Made by a program: the position numbers and the translations under genes. 64,000 nucleotides of DNA from Gottfriedia acidiceleris (GTDB taxonomy: Bacteria; Bacillota; Bacilli; Bacillales; Bacillaceae_G): contig NZ_SCFN01000004.1 in assembly GCF_004138285.1 (NCBI RefSeq), forward strand, positions 310,001 to 374,000. Reading direction: 5' to 3'. Positions 17,179 to 26,312 of this stretch are shown in pieces. The notes under the pieces are model-generated. The model was not told the origin of the DNA. It saw only the letters and a program-made list of their open reading frames with translations, and did not search any database. Within the stretch, counting starts at the first letter, position 1; the number at the start of each line of letters is the position of its first letter.

Positions 17179-18288
17179 TTGAAAGTCTTAATAATCTGGC
17201 GTCTCTTAACAGTTGGTGGAGTAAATGCTGGCTGGAGGAATCGTTCAATTTATTTTAAAAAGTTTGGAATTGAAACTGAGTTTCTATACACAACTGATCA
17301 TGGTGGATTACACATAATGGAAGATATTGCACCAGTCTATTTAACGAAGGACGAAAACGAAATTATTGATATTATTAAAAACAATGCATATGACGCAATC
17401 ATTGTAGTAGATACGGGATCAGCATATAAGTGGTTACAAAAAGCTAAATATAAAGGTCCAGTTATTGTAGAAGCACGTACGCCCGAGCTCATTAAACTAC
17501 AACCTCATGTAAAGAAATTCAGATCCATTGAACCTGTTTCTATTATTGTTCCATCAAATTATCAAAAAAGATTAGTTTCCATCTTAACAGATAATATCCC
17601 CATTAAAGTAATCTACAATGGTGTTGACACATCATTTTTCCATCCATTAACTCAAGAAGAAATCGCATATACAAATAACCCAATTCTTCCAAGCGATAAA
17701 AAAATTGTGTGCTGTATTGGTAGAGTCGATAAACGAAAAAACTGGCCGATGTTAATCGAAATTGCAAAATTGATAAAAAGTGAACGGTCAGATATTGAAA
17801 TATGGTTAATCGGTGGCGCACAAAGTGTACAACGTGAAGAATTTGCATTGACATGGAAGGATGAAGGTTTAACTGATATCATCAAATGGTTTCCGGTCAT
17901 TCCTTATCAACAAATGCCTCATGTATACGCAAAAGTTCGTCAATCAGGTGGTTGCACAATCGCTACTACAAAAGTAGAGTCATTTGGTAATACTTTTATA
18001 GAATCCATGGCATGTGGGGTCCCTGTTGTTGCTTCTAATATTATGCCTATTTCGGAAATCGTTCTCCAAGGTGAAACAGGTATGCTTTTTCGAGGACATG
18101 ATGTACAGGATGCTGTAAAGAAGATTTATTCGATAGTTGATAATCAAAAACTTCATCAAAAGCTCTCACAAAATGCCATCAAACATGTTGAGCAAAATTT
18201 TGCTATTCAAAAAGTTGCCGATATTTATCGAGAGTATCTTTTAAAAATTGGTAATAGTAAAAATAGTGATGTGATTCAAAATGATTGA
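17179..18288 (+). CDS. Glycosyltransferase family 4 (GT-B)
   Basis: 369 residues, TTG start with a strong AAGGAGGGG. GT-B fold: the N-terminal acceptor domain starts VLIIWRLLTVGGVNAG. The C-terminal donor domain has VCCIGRVDKRKNWPMLI and the EX7E motif VESFGNTFIESMACGVPVV. The donor sugar is unknown. The stop overlaps the start of the HipA-like kinase gene by 8 bases, so the two act as a pair. Lies beside UDP-sugar genes, which suggests a nucleotide sugar such as UDP-Glc, UDP-GlcA or UDP-GalA as donor. Confidence 0.88.
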   Translation: MKVLIIWRLLTVGGVNAGWRNRSIYFKKFGIETEFLYTTDHGGLHIMEDIAPVYLTKDENEIIDIIKNNAYDAIIVVDTGSAYKWLQKAKYKGPVIVEARTPELIKLQPHVKKFRSIEPVSIIVPSNYQKRLVSILTDNIPIKVIYNGVDTSFFHPLTQEEIAYTNNPILPSDKKIVCCIGRVDKRKNWPMLIEIAKLIKSERSDIEIWLIGGAQSVQREEFALTWKDEGLTDIIKWFPVIPYQQMPHVYAKVRQSGGCTIATTKVESFGNTFIESMACGVPVVASNIMPISEIVLQGETGMLFRGHDVQDAVKKIYSIVDNQKLHQKLSQNAIKHVEQNFAIQKVADIYREYLLKIGNSKNSDVIQND

Positions 18289-19063
18289 ACCAGTTTCCTA
18301 TATTAAAAAATTAGAAGGAAAATCAAATGCTCATTTAATTACTTTTAATGATGGTAGAGATTATGTTGTGAAATATTTTCGGTCTGGATTTGAGAAAACG
18401 TTACCTAACGAATGGGTTGCGTATTGCATTGCTAGATTTTTAGATTTACCAGTTCCTTATGCTCAAATCGTTTCTATTCCTGAAGAATTTTCTAAAACAA
18501 TACCGGATATAGAAATGGAAGAAGTTCAACATTCAAAGTTTCAGTTTGCTTCTTTATATGTACCTGAAACGTTAAATGGGCACCAAGTTGGATCAGTTCC
18601 TAGTATTTTAAATAATAATCAGCTTGCTGGAATCATTTTATTTGATTATTGGCTGTGTAATGGAGATCGTACTCGAAAAAACATTTTACTTCGCCAAGAA
18701 AGTTTAGATCAATTTAAACTTTGGATCATTGACCATGCTGAAGCATTTGGTTCTTACAGCTGGTTAGTTTCAGAGTTAGAAACTTTGCCTCAAAAAATTA
18801 TGAAAAGTTCAACCCATCAATTTATGTCCCAATATATAAATAGTGAAGAAGAATTTAATAAACAACTGCAGATCATCCAAAGATTCCCGGTACTGCTAAT
18901 AGAAGAAATTGTAGAAGTAATACCTGATGATTGGGTATTATCAAAGGAAGACAAAAAGGCAATTGTAGGTAGATTAGTAAATCGTAGAAAAAAAATTCTC
19001 CCTTATCTTAAACATAAATTCGTCAAAACGATTTACCGTCCACTACATGAACAAAATGAGTAG
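18281..19063 (+). CDS. HipA-like kinase family protein
   Basis: 260 residues, with no HipB antitoxin partner. Kinase-like core: VVKYFRSGF (possible nucleotide-binding lysine near residue 30), then LCNGDRTRKNILL (catalytic loop, Asp and Asn present) and WIIDHAEAFG (metal-binding Asp). This short HipA-like group is common in Bacillus and is not a toxin-antitoxin module as laid out here. Translational overlap with the glycosyltransferase suggests that it modifies a substrate of the same pathway. The substrate is unknown. Confidence 0.72.
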   Translation: MIEPVSYIKKLEGKSNAHLITFNDGRDYVVKYFRSGFEKTLPNEWVAYCIARFLDLPVPYAQIVSIPEEFSKTIPDIEMEEVQHSKFQFASLYVPETLNGHQVGSVPSILNNNQLAGIILFDYWLCNGDRTRKNILLRQESLDQFKLWIIDHAEAFGSYSWLVSELETLPQKIMKSSTHQFMSQYINSEEEFNKQLQIIQRFPVLLIEEIVEVIPDDWVLSKEDKKAIVGRLVNRRKKILPYLKHKFVKTIYRPLHEQNE

Positions 19064-19082
19064 AATATTTACTAATAAGATA

Positions 19083-19118
19083 AAAACGACTTCAATTTAT
19101 ATTGAAAGTCGTTTTTTT
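19083..19118. terminator. Terminator between converging genes
   Basis: AAAACGACTT/AAGTCGTTTT-type stem with a run of 7 T on the plus strand; A-rich on the other side. Confidence 0.85.
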
Positions 19119-19131
19119 CATATTTATAACG

Positions 19132-20442
19132 TTATCGAATTATGGACGGTTTCCCAACTGGGTAATACTCTATTTTCTCACAATCTCTTACTCTGTCTTC
19201 CATAATACAGTTTCTTCCGTCAAAAATAATTGGATTCTTCATTTTATTTAGTATGCTAGGTAAGTCTAGTTCTCTAAATTCTCTCCACTCAGTAACAATA
19301 AAAATTGCATCAGTATCAGTTACACATTCATTTATTGAGCTAGCAAACGTAATATTGTTACCTAGAATTTTTTTTGCGTTTTCCATTGCAACAGGGTCAT
19401 ATGCAATGACTTCTGCTCCTAATTCTGTTAAAGAATTTATGATATTAATAGAAGGTGCTTCTCTCATATCGTCAGTATCTGGTTTAAAAGATAATCCTAG
19501 ACATGCAATCTTTTTCCCTTTTAATATACCAAATCGTTCAATAGCTTTCTTTACGAGCAATTCGCGTTGAAAATTATTGATTGAAATAGTTTCCTTTAGA
19601 AAACCAAATTCAACCCCATTTAACTCGGCTGTATGCAATAATGCTTTAACATCCTTTGGGAAGCAAGAGCCGCCATAACCTATTCCAGCATATAAAAATG
19701 CTTCTCCAATTCGTTTATCTTTTCCCATTCCTCTTGCCACATCTTCAACATTTGCACCGAGTACTTCACAAAGATTTGCTATTTCATTTATATAACTTAT
19801 TTTGCTAGCTAAAAATGCATTGGATGCATATTTAATCATCTCTGCACTTCTAATACTAGTAATTAAAATTGGTACATTTAATGGTTTATACATTTCTTCA
19901 ACAATTCTAGCAGACTCTTGATTATTGCTACCAATAATGATTCGATCTGCTTCCATCGTATCTTTTATTGCAGAACCTTGTCTAAGGAACTCAGGATTTG
20001 ATACCACGTCAACTACAATATCTTTACTGCAATTTCGTTGAATAATTTCCTTTACGTTTTCATTCGTTCCAACCGGAACCGTGCTTTTAATAGCAACTAT
20101 TACATCTTGTTTAATATTTTTCGCAATATCAATCGCTGCACTTTCAAGATAGGATAAATCTGCTGCCCCATCTTCTCTTTGAGGGGTACCTACTGCAATT
20201 ACAATAACTTGAGCATCTTCTAAGCCTTTATCATATGAGGTTGTGAAAAATAATTTTCCTAACTCTATATTTCTAGTTATTAATTCTTCTATTCCTGGTT
20301 CATATATTGGCGAAATACCTGCACATAAATTATTAATTTTAAGTTCATTTATATCAATACAAGTTACTGTGTGACCAATCTCTGCTAAACAGACTCCTGT
20401 TGTTAAACCTACATAGCCTGTACCTAATATAGAAATTTTCAA
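19132..20442 (-). CDS. tuaD: UDP-glucose 6-dehydrogenase
   Basis: 436 residues. Oxidises UDP-glucose to UDP-glucuronate with two NAD+. N-terminal Rossmann motif GTGYVGLTTG. Catalytic Cys260 in GYGGSCFPKD. Conserved VSNPEFLRQGSAIKD (about 147-161), and C-terminal GLSFKPDTDDMREAPS. Length is typical of Ugd/TuaD. Its start is one base from the stop of gtaB, so the product of the upstream enzyme is its substrate. No teichuronic acid cluster (tuaA and others) is visible, so the symbol marks orthology of the enzyme only. Confidence 0.95.
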   Translation of the reverse strand: MKISILGTGYVGLTTGVCLAEIGHTVTCIDINELKINNLCAGISPIYEPGIEELITRNIELGKLFFTTSYDKGLEDAQVIVIAVGTPQREDGAADLSYLESAAIDIAKNIKQDVIVAIKSTVPVGTNENVKEIIQRNCSKDIVVDVVSNPEFLRQGSAIKDTMEADRIIIGSNNQESARIVEEMYKPLNVPILITSIRSAEMIKYASNAFLASKISYINEIANLCEVLGANVEDVARGMGKDKRIGEAFLYAGIGYGGSCFPKDVKALLHTAELNGVEFGFLKETISINNFQRELLVKKAIERFGILKGKKIACLGLSFKPDTDDMREAPSINIINSLTELGAEVIAYDPVAMENAKKILGNNITFASSINECVTDTDAIFIVTEWREFRELDLPSILNKMKNPIIFDGRNCIMEDRVRDCEKIEYYPVGKPSIIR

Positions 20443-20443
20443 G

Positions 20444-21355
20444 TTACTCCACTTCCTGAATCTTCATATTTAGAGCATTATCTGATATGACCTCATTTAA
20501 AAAAGCAATCACTTCATCTTTTATATCTTCTCTATTAATCGCAAAATCAATTGTAGCCATTATAAATCCGATTTTATTTCCGATATCATATCGTTTGCCT
20601 TCGAAATTATATGCTAATACAAATTGATTTTTATTTAGTTCATTAATCGCATCGGTTAATTGTAATTCACAGCCTTGTCCCACTGAAATTTTTGTTAAAA
20701 TATCAAAAATTTCCGGAGTAAGAACGTAACGGCCCATAATTGCATAATTAGATGGAGCATCTTTCAATTTTGGTTTTTCTACTAAACACTCAACTTGAAA
20801 TAGATTTGCATTTTTATCGTAAGTACTTTCTTTTTGTTTAATAACGCCATATTTACTTACATCTTGATCAGGAACATTCTGAACAGCAATAACTGGAGCA
20901 TTATATTTCTCGTAAACATTAATAATTTGCTGTAAGCAAGGTGTTGTAGACATAACAATGTCATCCCCTAACAAAACGGCAAACGGTTCATCTCCTATAA
21001 AACTCTTAGCACATAATATTGCATCTCCTAATCCTTTCGGTTCCTTCTGACGCACATAAAAGATTTTCACCATATTGGATATTTTCTGCATTTCTTCCAA
21101 TACAGTTAGCTTGTTTGTTCGAGATAATGATTCTTCTAATTCATATGATTTATCAAAATGATCCTCGATTGCTCGTTTGCCTCTACCACTAATAATAATG
21201 ATTTCTTCAATGCCAGAAGCTACAGCTTCTTCAACGATATATTGAATAGTTGGTTTATCAACTATAGGTAACATTTCCTTAGGCAACGCCTTCGTTGCCG
21301 GCAAAAAACGAGTCCCGAGACCAGCAGCGGGAATAATAGCCTTGCGGATTTTCAT
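20444..21355 (-). CDS. gtaB: UTP-glucose-1-phosphate uridylyltransferase
   Basis: 303 residues from the start at 21355, which has GGAGG 8 bases in front; an in-frame ATG 27 bases upstream has no ribosome site. Makes UDP-glucose. Signature GLGTRFLPATKALPKEMLP at residues about 11-29, with VEKPK and the GalU-type lengths. UDP-glucose feeds the adjacent dehydrogenase and, in Bacillus generally, teichoic acid and glycolipid synthesis. In operon with ugd. Confidence 0.95.
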   Translation of the reverse strand: MKIRKAIIPAAGLGTRFLPATKALPKEMLPIVDKPTIQYIVEEAVASGIEEIIIISGRGKRAIEDHFDKSYELEESLSRTNKLTVLEEMQKISNMVKIFYVRQKEPKGLGDAILCAKSFIGDEPFAVLLGDDIVMSTTPCLQQIINVYEKYNAPVIAVQNVPDQDVSKYGVIKQKESTYDKNANLFQVECLVEKPKLKDAPSNYAIMGRYVLTPEIFDILTKISVGQGCELQLTDAINELNKNQFVLAYNFEGKRYDIGNKIGFIMATIDFAINREDIKDEVIAFLNEVISDNALNMKIQEVE

Positions 21356-21762
21356 TAAACTTGCCTCCAAACATTTGTTCATTATACTTTATATGTAAAT
21401 GAAGGAGGTCTTGTCACCATATATACCTATTATGTTTAGAAAGTTTATAACTTAAAAACTAGGTTTTTTTTAACCTGCAGTTTATTTAAATAAGAACACT
21501 AGAACAATCTATTACAAGGAAATATTTGTAGGAATTCATGTACTTATATAAATATATTTGAAAGACTTTTTGTGTTATTTGAACTAGTTTTATGCTATTG
21601 GTTCCGTGTTTTGTTATTAATTACTTTTAGTCTGACATACATTAGGCGATTTGAAGATTAATTGAGCCGTTTTAAGCATTATTTAAGACAGATTTATCAT
21701 CCACGGTAATGTCATTCATTGCACCAGGATAAGCGTAAATTAGGATGGTAAGGCTTATTAAA

Positions 21763-21918
21763 CCAAGTTTGCCGTTCATGGTATTCGCATTCATTATGCA
21801 AGTTTTAGCGTTAATTTAGTCGGCTCAAGCATTAATTAAGCCAATTTTGCCGTTCATGGTATTCGGATTCATTAAGCCAATTTTAGCGTTAATTTAGTCA
21901 ACTCAAGCATTAATTAAG
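21763..21918. repeat. Two tandem 78-base repeats in an intergenic region
   Basis: Copies at 21763-21840 and 21841-21918, each starting CCAA(G/T)TTTGCCGTTCATGG and ending with CTCAAGCATTAATTAAG. Copies differ by a few bases. A weaker relative lies at about 21640-21690 and a truncated third begins at 21919. The whole 730-base gap between gtaB and cotSA holds no gene that I can support. Confidence 0.85.
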
Positions 21919-22007
21919 CCAAGTTAACTTTAATTACACAGAGTCCACAAAGTGTTCGTTTTATACGTTGCTCTCGTCTTAAAACCCATCATCAATTATT
22001 TCAAACT

Positions 22008-22048
22008 AAAAAAAGCTATCTCAAAAGTCCTTAAACTTATGAGACAGC
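22008..22048 (-). terminator. Terminator after cotSA
   Basis: GCTATCTCA with TGAGACAGC (one mismatch), followed on the minus strand by a run of 7 T. Confidence 0.8.
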
Positions 22049-22084
22049 CTTTTTCTATTAAGACATTTTCCAAAATATGAATTT

Positions 22085-23704
22085 TTATAGATTTCTATTT
22101 CTATTTCTATATAATTCAATGACGCTAGGAAATCTCTTTAATTGAAAAGGTTCAGAATTAACTTGATTAGATAGATTGTTAGATCTATTTTCTACTCTTC
22201 TTACTTGATTAGAGTATGGTTTTGAATTTGAATTATTTGTGACCTGATCAGTTACTCTTCTAATTCGTCTTAATACCCTTGGATTCTTATTAGAATTATA
22301 TTCTTCATCTCTTGGAACTAATTTAGCTTTTTCAACTAGGACTTTTTCCATTGGTTCTGTTTCAATCTGAGTTAGAGTTTCTGATTCTTCTACTTTTGAT
22401 TCAACAGTTGGCTCTTTTACTTCAATGATTTCTGCTTCCGGTTGTTCGTTTACTTCAGCTACATTGTTATTAGTTTCAATCAACTGTGTATTTTGTACTG
22501 CAGTTTTAAATAATGTTTGAGGTTCATATTGCTCTAATTGTTCTGTCGAAATTGATGAAGCATATTCAGTTTGGCTCCATGCAGAAAGAATTTCATCCGC
22601 TACACGACTCCATAAATATTTAGTAACTGCAAGTTCTCTACCTTTTATTCCCATATTCTTCATTAGCGTTTTGTTTGATAATATTTCTGTGATTTTGGTA
22701 GCGAATTCATTTGGATCAACTGGATTTTCTACGATTAATCCATTCTCACCTGGAATAATGACTTCAGGATTTCCCCCTCGAGCAGTTGTTACAATTGGAA
22801 GTCCAGCTGCCATTGCTTCATAGTGAACCCTTGCAAGTGGCTCTTGCCATAATGAAGTACATACAAATAAATCGGCTACTGCAAACCAGTTGTGTATTTC
22901 AAAAGGTGATACAAACCCTGTTGTAATAATCGGTACATCTTGCTTTTTTGCTATAGCTCGAATATAGGCAACATAGTCCGTAACATTATTTTGACTAAAC
23001 CAATTGCTTCCTACGATGACTAAAGCTAAATCTTTGAAGGTTTTTGAAAGTGTTGGCAAAGCTCTTATTAGACGGTCTACACCTTTGTTTTCTGAAAGTC
23101 TTCCTGCAAATAAAATAACCGTTTTATTTTCTAAGCCAAACTCTTTTCTAAGTGTATTTCTCGTACTAATCATTTTTGAATCATTTCCAGGTAAGAAACG
23201 GTCAGAATCAACACCTGAGTAGATCGTTCTGATTTTATTTGCACTTTGAGGATAAAGTTCACGAATTACATTTCCTACATAATCACTTACAGTAACAATA
23301 CTGGAAACTTCTTCTAATACTAAATTCGCTTCATCAACAGCGATTTTCCCAATATTAAACATATCATTATGCATGCTTAATGTGATTTTTGATTTTGGTG
23401 CTACTTTTCTAATCGGAAGGACAAGACGTGGTCTGTTAAAAATGTGGATTAAGTCAAATTGATTTTCTTTAATGTATTGAACTACGCCTTCACGATATAG
23501 TTCTAATACTTTCCCCGGCACACGAACATAATGAACACCGTCGATTGTTTCTTCATCTGGTAATGTTGGATCATTAACACCTAATACTGTTATATCGTGT
23601 ACTTTACTTAAATAAGGTAAACTTCCTGCAATATAAGTCTGAATCGCACCACCTAAAACTGGAGGTACTGGTAGGTTTTCTGTACATACCATTAATATTT
23701 TCAT
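22085..23704 (-). CDS. cotSA: CotSA-like spore coat glycosyltransferase with long basic tail
   Basis: 539 residues. The first 380 are a GT4 glycosyltransferase close to CotSA of B. subtilis: start MKILMVCTENLPVPPVLGGA, donor-site FAGRLSENKGVDRLI, and EX7E EPLARVHYEAMAAGLP. B. subtilis CotSA is about 377 residues. Here an extra 150-residue tail is first acidic (Glu-rich, about 415-465) and then strongly basic with many RR, RN and NS pairs to the end, and is likely disordered. The gene overlaps cotS by 4 bases, as in other Bacillaceae. Expected in the mother cell during coat assembly. Confidence 0.87.
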   Translation of the reverse strand: MKILMVCTENLPVPPVLGGAIQTYIAGSLPYLSKVHDITVLGVNDPTLPDEETIDGVHYVRVPGKVLELYREGVVQYIKENQFDLIHIFNRPRLVLPIRKVAPKSKITLSMHNDMFNIGKIAVDEANLVLEEVSSIVTVSDYVGNVIRELYPQSANKIRTIYSGVDSDRFLPGNDSKMISTRNTLRKEFGLENKTVILFAGRLSENKGVDRLIRALPTLSKTFKDLALVIVGSNWFSQNNVTDYVAYIRAIAKKQDVPIITTGFVSPFEIHNWFAVADLFVCTSLWQEPLARVHYEAMAAGLPIVTTARGGNPEVIIPGENGLIVENPVDPNEFATKITEILSNKTLMKNMGIKGRELAVTKYLWSRVADEILSAWSQTEYASSISTEQLEQYEPQTLFKTAVQNTQLIETNNNVAEVNEQPEAEIIEVKEPTVESKVEESETLTQIETEPMEKVLVEKAKLVPRDEEYNSNKNPRVLRRIRRVTDQVTNNSNSKPYSNQVRRVENRSNNLSNQVNSEPFQLKRFPSVIELYRNRNRNL

Positions 23705-24798
23705 TCTTTTCCACTCCAGTCGTTGCGAACCTCATTCAATGTTGCCCACTTTGACTGCTCTAAGTCAACGATTGATTGAATTAATTGTTTAGTAGTCTCG
23801 CCTAAAAATAATTCTGGTTCATAAAGTACTTCTTTAATGTTTTTATAAAATTCATTTGGCATTGAAAAATCAATCATTAATACTTCATATAATTCTGGTG
23901 AAATTGGATTTGCTTCGTGATATGCGTTAATCATTTCCCTTACCCATGTAGCATCCCAAGCGAATAAATCAGACATTGTACCAGATATCAATTTTCTAAG
24001 ATCACGAATTGGCAAATCATATGCAACTCCATCTAAATCAATGATCCACATTCCATTTGGACCCATTTGACCATTGGACCATCCGTAATCTTGGTGAACT
24101 AAGCCCCAGCTTGCGTTTCCTTCATTCACCAAATTAAAGTAACTCGAATTGTTTAGGTCTTCCATGCTCTTTCTTGCTTGCTCTTCAAATGTATCTACTA
24201 CATTTAATAAATCCTGACTAGCAGGCATTTCTTCATAAGCCAAGGCAATTGTTCTGAACCAATTCATTTTGTTATATATTTTTTCATAGCTTTTTGGCCA
24301 TTTGTGCAATCTTGATGCAATTTCTGCTTGAATCGGTGGTTCATAGCCTTTACTTAATCGATGAAACTCACCAAGAGCATAACATAACTGCTTAGCACCT
24401 TCTAAATCTTTAGAAACTGGTGCCAACTCTTCAATCCATTCTGCAACGAACCATAGCTTTCCACCAGCTTCTACATATTCCTCACCATCTCTAGTTCGAA
24501 CAATTGCTGGGACTCTAGCCTGTTGAACCTCAACTAAATACTTCTGAGCCCCTAAACTAAACATACTTCTAGTAGGTCTTCTGTGTAAAAGCTTAAAACT
24601 TTTTGGACCATCGTTTGTTTCAATTTTCCAAATTGCTCCGCCTTTGTCAGCTTTCGTCGTTATTACTTGCATGCTATTTACTTGAAGGTCATAAAATTTA
24701 AGTACTTCAAGCCCAATTTTTTCAATATATTCAGGCACATAGAATTCATCATGAATAAGCTCATCGACAATCCATGGCTCAATTATTATATTATTCAA
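23701..24798 (-). CDS. cotS: CotS spore coat protein, APH-like kinase family
   Basis: 365 residues, taking TTG 24798 as start because TAGGAGGGAGAAA stands directly in front of it. An ATG 39 bases further up has the ribosome site inside its own frame and is unlikely. Kinase-like fold of the aminoglycoside phosphotransferase type: GLVHQDYGWSNGQM (catalytic HxDxxxxN with Asp and Asn kept) and WIIDLDGVAYDLPIRDL (metal-binding Asp). CotS family members are inner or outer coat proteins; whether they phosphorylate anything is unknown. Paired with the CotSA glycosyltransferase. Confidence 0.9.
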   Translation of the reverse strand: MNNIIIEPWIVDELIHDEFYVPEYIEKIGLEVLKFYDLQVNSMQVITTKADKGGAIWKIETNDGPKSFKLLHRRPTRSMFSLGAQKYLVEVQQARVPAIVRTRDGEEYVEAGGKLWFVAEWIEELAPVSKDLEGAKQLCYALGEFHRLSKGYEPPIQAEIASRLHKWPKSYEKIYNKMNWFRTIALAYEEMPASQDLLNVVDTFEEQARKSMEDLNNSSYFNLVNEGNASWGLVHQDYGWSNGQMGPNGMWIIDLDGVAYDLPIRDLRKLISGTMSDLFAWDATWVREMINAYHEANPISPELYEVLMIDFSMPNEFYKNIKEVLYEPELFLGETTKQLIQSIVDLEQSKWATLNEVRNDWSGKE

Positions 24799-25086
24799 TT
24801 TCTCCCTCCTACTTTTTAGAGCCCATAAAAAATTCACATTTCTTTTTAATGAAATGTAATAAATAGTTGCTATTTACTTTATTGCCCTAATATTTAGACC
24901 TAATGTAATAATATGATTTTGTCCAATTATTGTGAGGGTATATGTGTATTCTATTAAAAAAGTATTTTCCCTAATCTAGTTATATACATATTTCTATTTG
25001 TATTCGAACTTTGTCGTTTTCTCCATCATATGATATTCCAACCCTTGTTAGATAAGGAGGTTTTTAACATTAAAAAAGTAGATACT

Positions 25087-26061
25087 ATGCGCATCTTAAT
25101 TACTGGATGTGCCGGATTTATTGGATTTCATCTAAGCAGGCGCCTATTAGAACAAGGTTTTCAGATCATTGGAATTGATAATCTAAATGATTACTATGAC
25201 AGACGTCTAAAATTTGATAGATTGGAGCTTTTAAAGAAATATGATCATTTTAGTTTCATAAATGGCTCAATACATGAAATGGAACTACTAGAAGAACTCT
25301 TTGTACAATATAATTTCGATCTAGTCATTAATCTAGCAGCACAGGCTGGGGTGAGATATAGCTTAGAAAATCCAGGGTCATATATCCAATCAAACCTTGT
25401 AGGTTTTGCCAATTTATTAGAGTGTTGTAAAAATCATCAAATTAAACACCTCATATACGCCTCTTCTAGTTCTGTTTATGGTAATAATAAAAAAACTCCC
25501 TCTTCAATTAATGATCGAGTTGACCAACCAATTAGTTTATATGCAGCCACAAAAAAATCAAATGAATTAATGGCATATTCATATAGTCATACTTTTAATC
25601 TACCTACTACTGGATTACGTTTTTTTACGGTCTATGGGCCATGGGGTAGACCAGATATGGCACTATATAAATTTGCTAATTCAATCACTAACGGACAACC
25701 GATAGATGTTTATAATTATGGAAATATGAAACGAGATTTTACTTATATTGATGATGTAGTTGAATCAATTGTAAGAATCATTAAAAATGGGCCACCAAAT
25801 GAATCCTCCTCGTATTATAAACTTTATAATATTGGTAACCATAGCCCAGTGAACTTAAATTATTTTATCGAAGTTTTAGAAAAGCAACTTGGAATAAAAG
25901 CGAATGTTAGACTATTGCCGATGGTTACGGGGGAAGTACTTGAAACATATGCCGATATTGATCAACTCGTAAATGATATTCAATATAGTCCAACTACTTC
26001 AATTGAAGACGGTATTGCTAAATTCGTTGACTGGTTTAAGGAGTATAAAAAGATAGACTAA
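25087..26061 (+). CDS. UDP-glucuronate 4-epimerase (GAE type)
   Basis: 324 residues from ATG 25087, of the short-chain dehydrogenase/epimerase family. GCAGFIGFHLSRRLL binds NAD. IDNLNDYYD and the Ser-x24-YAATKK active site (YAATKKSNE) fit UDP-glucuronate 4-epimerases, as does TVYGPWGRPDMAL. Makes UDP-galacturonate from the product of the ugd enzyme. The start is odd: a strong ATAAGGAGG sits 8 bases before an in-frame ATT at 25069, while ATG 25087 lacks a ribosome site, so translation may begin at ATT, adding MKKVDT before MRILITG. Confidence 0.87.
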   Translation: MRILITGCAGFIGFHLSRRLLEQGFQIIGIDNLNDYYDRRLKFDRLELLKKYDHFSFINGSIHEMELLEELFVQYNFDLVINLAAQAGVRYSLENPGSYIQSNLVGFANLLECCKNHQIKHLIYASSSSVYGNNKKTPSSINDRVDQPISLYAATKKSNELMAYSYSHTFNLPTTGLRFFTVYGPWGRPDMALYKFANSITNGQPIDVYNYGNMKRDFTYIDDVVESIVRIIKNGPPNESSSYYKLYNIGNHSPVNLNYFIEVLEKQLGIKANVRLLPMVTGEVLETYADIDQLVNDIQYSPTTSIEDGIAKFVDWFKEYKKID

Positions 26062-26091
26062 TAACTTATGTAAATAAGGTAACAAATGAAA

Positions 26092-26130
26092 ATAACCACA
26101 AGATTGTAATTTCCCTTGTGGTTTATTTGT
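26092..26130 (+). terminator. Terminator after the epimerase gene
   Basis: AACCACAAG/CTTGTGGTT stem followed by TTATTTGT. Confidence 0.72.
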
Positions 26131-26261
26131 CTAATCTAGGTGATTTCAAGACGAAGATGAAAGCAAAATATAAACAAAAATAACTACTTTTCAAGCAATG
26201 TTCACAGCTTTTTCAATAATTTATATATTTAGTTTGCATTCATATAGCTATTCAATTTCAA

Positions 26262-26301
26262 TAAAAAAGAAACCTCAAAGAATTAGTATCTTTAAGATTT
26301 C
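26262..26301 (-). terminator. Terminator after the dockerin protease gene
   Basis: Imperfect stem GAAACCTCAAAGA with TCTTTAAGATTTC, followed on the minus strand by TTTTTT. Confidence 0.72.
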
Positions 26302-26312
26302 AAAATAAATTA

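Noticed and set aside
18281-19063. HipA-type toxin of a toxin-antitoxin pair
   Set aside because: No HipB-like gene is adjacent; the partner is a glycosyltransferase with overlapping ends, and the protein is short for HipA.
24799-24837. Upstream ATG start for cotS
   Set aside because: The ribosome site TAGGAGGGAG lies between this ATG and the TTG at 24798, so the TTG is the better start.
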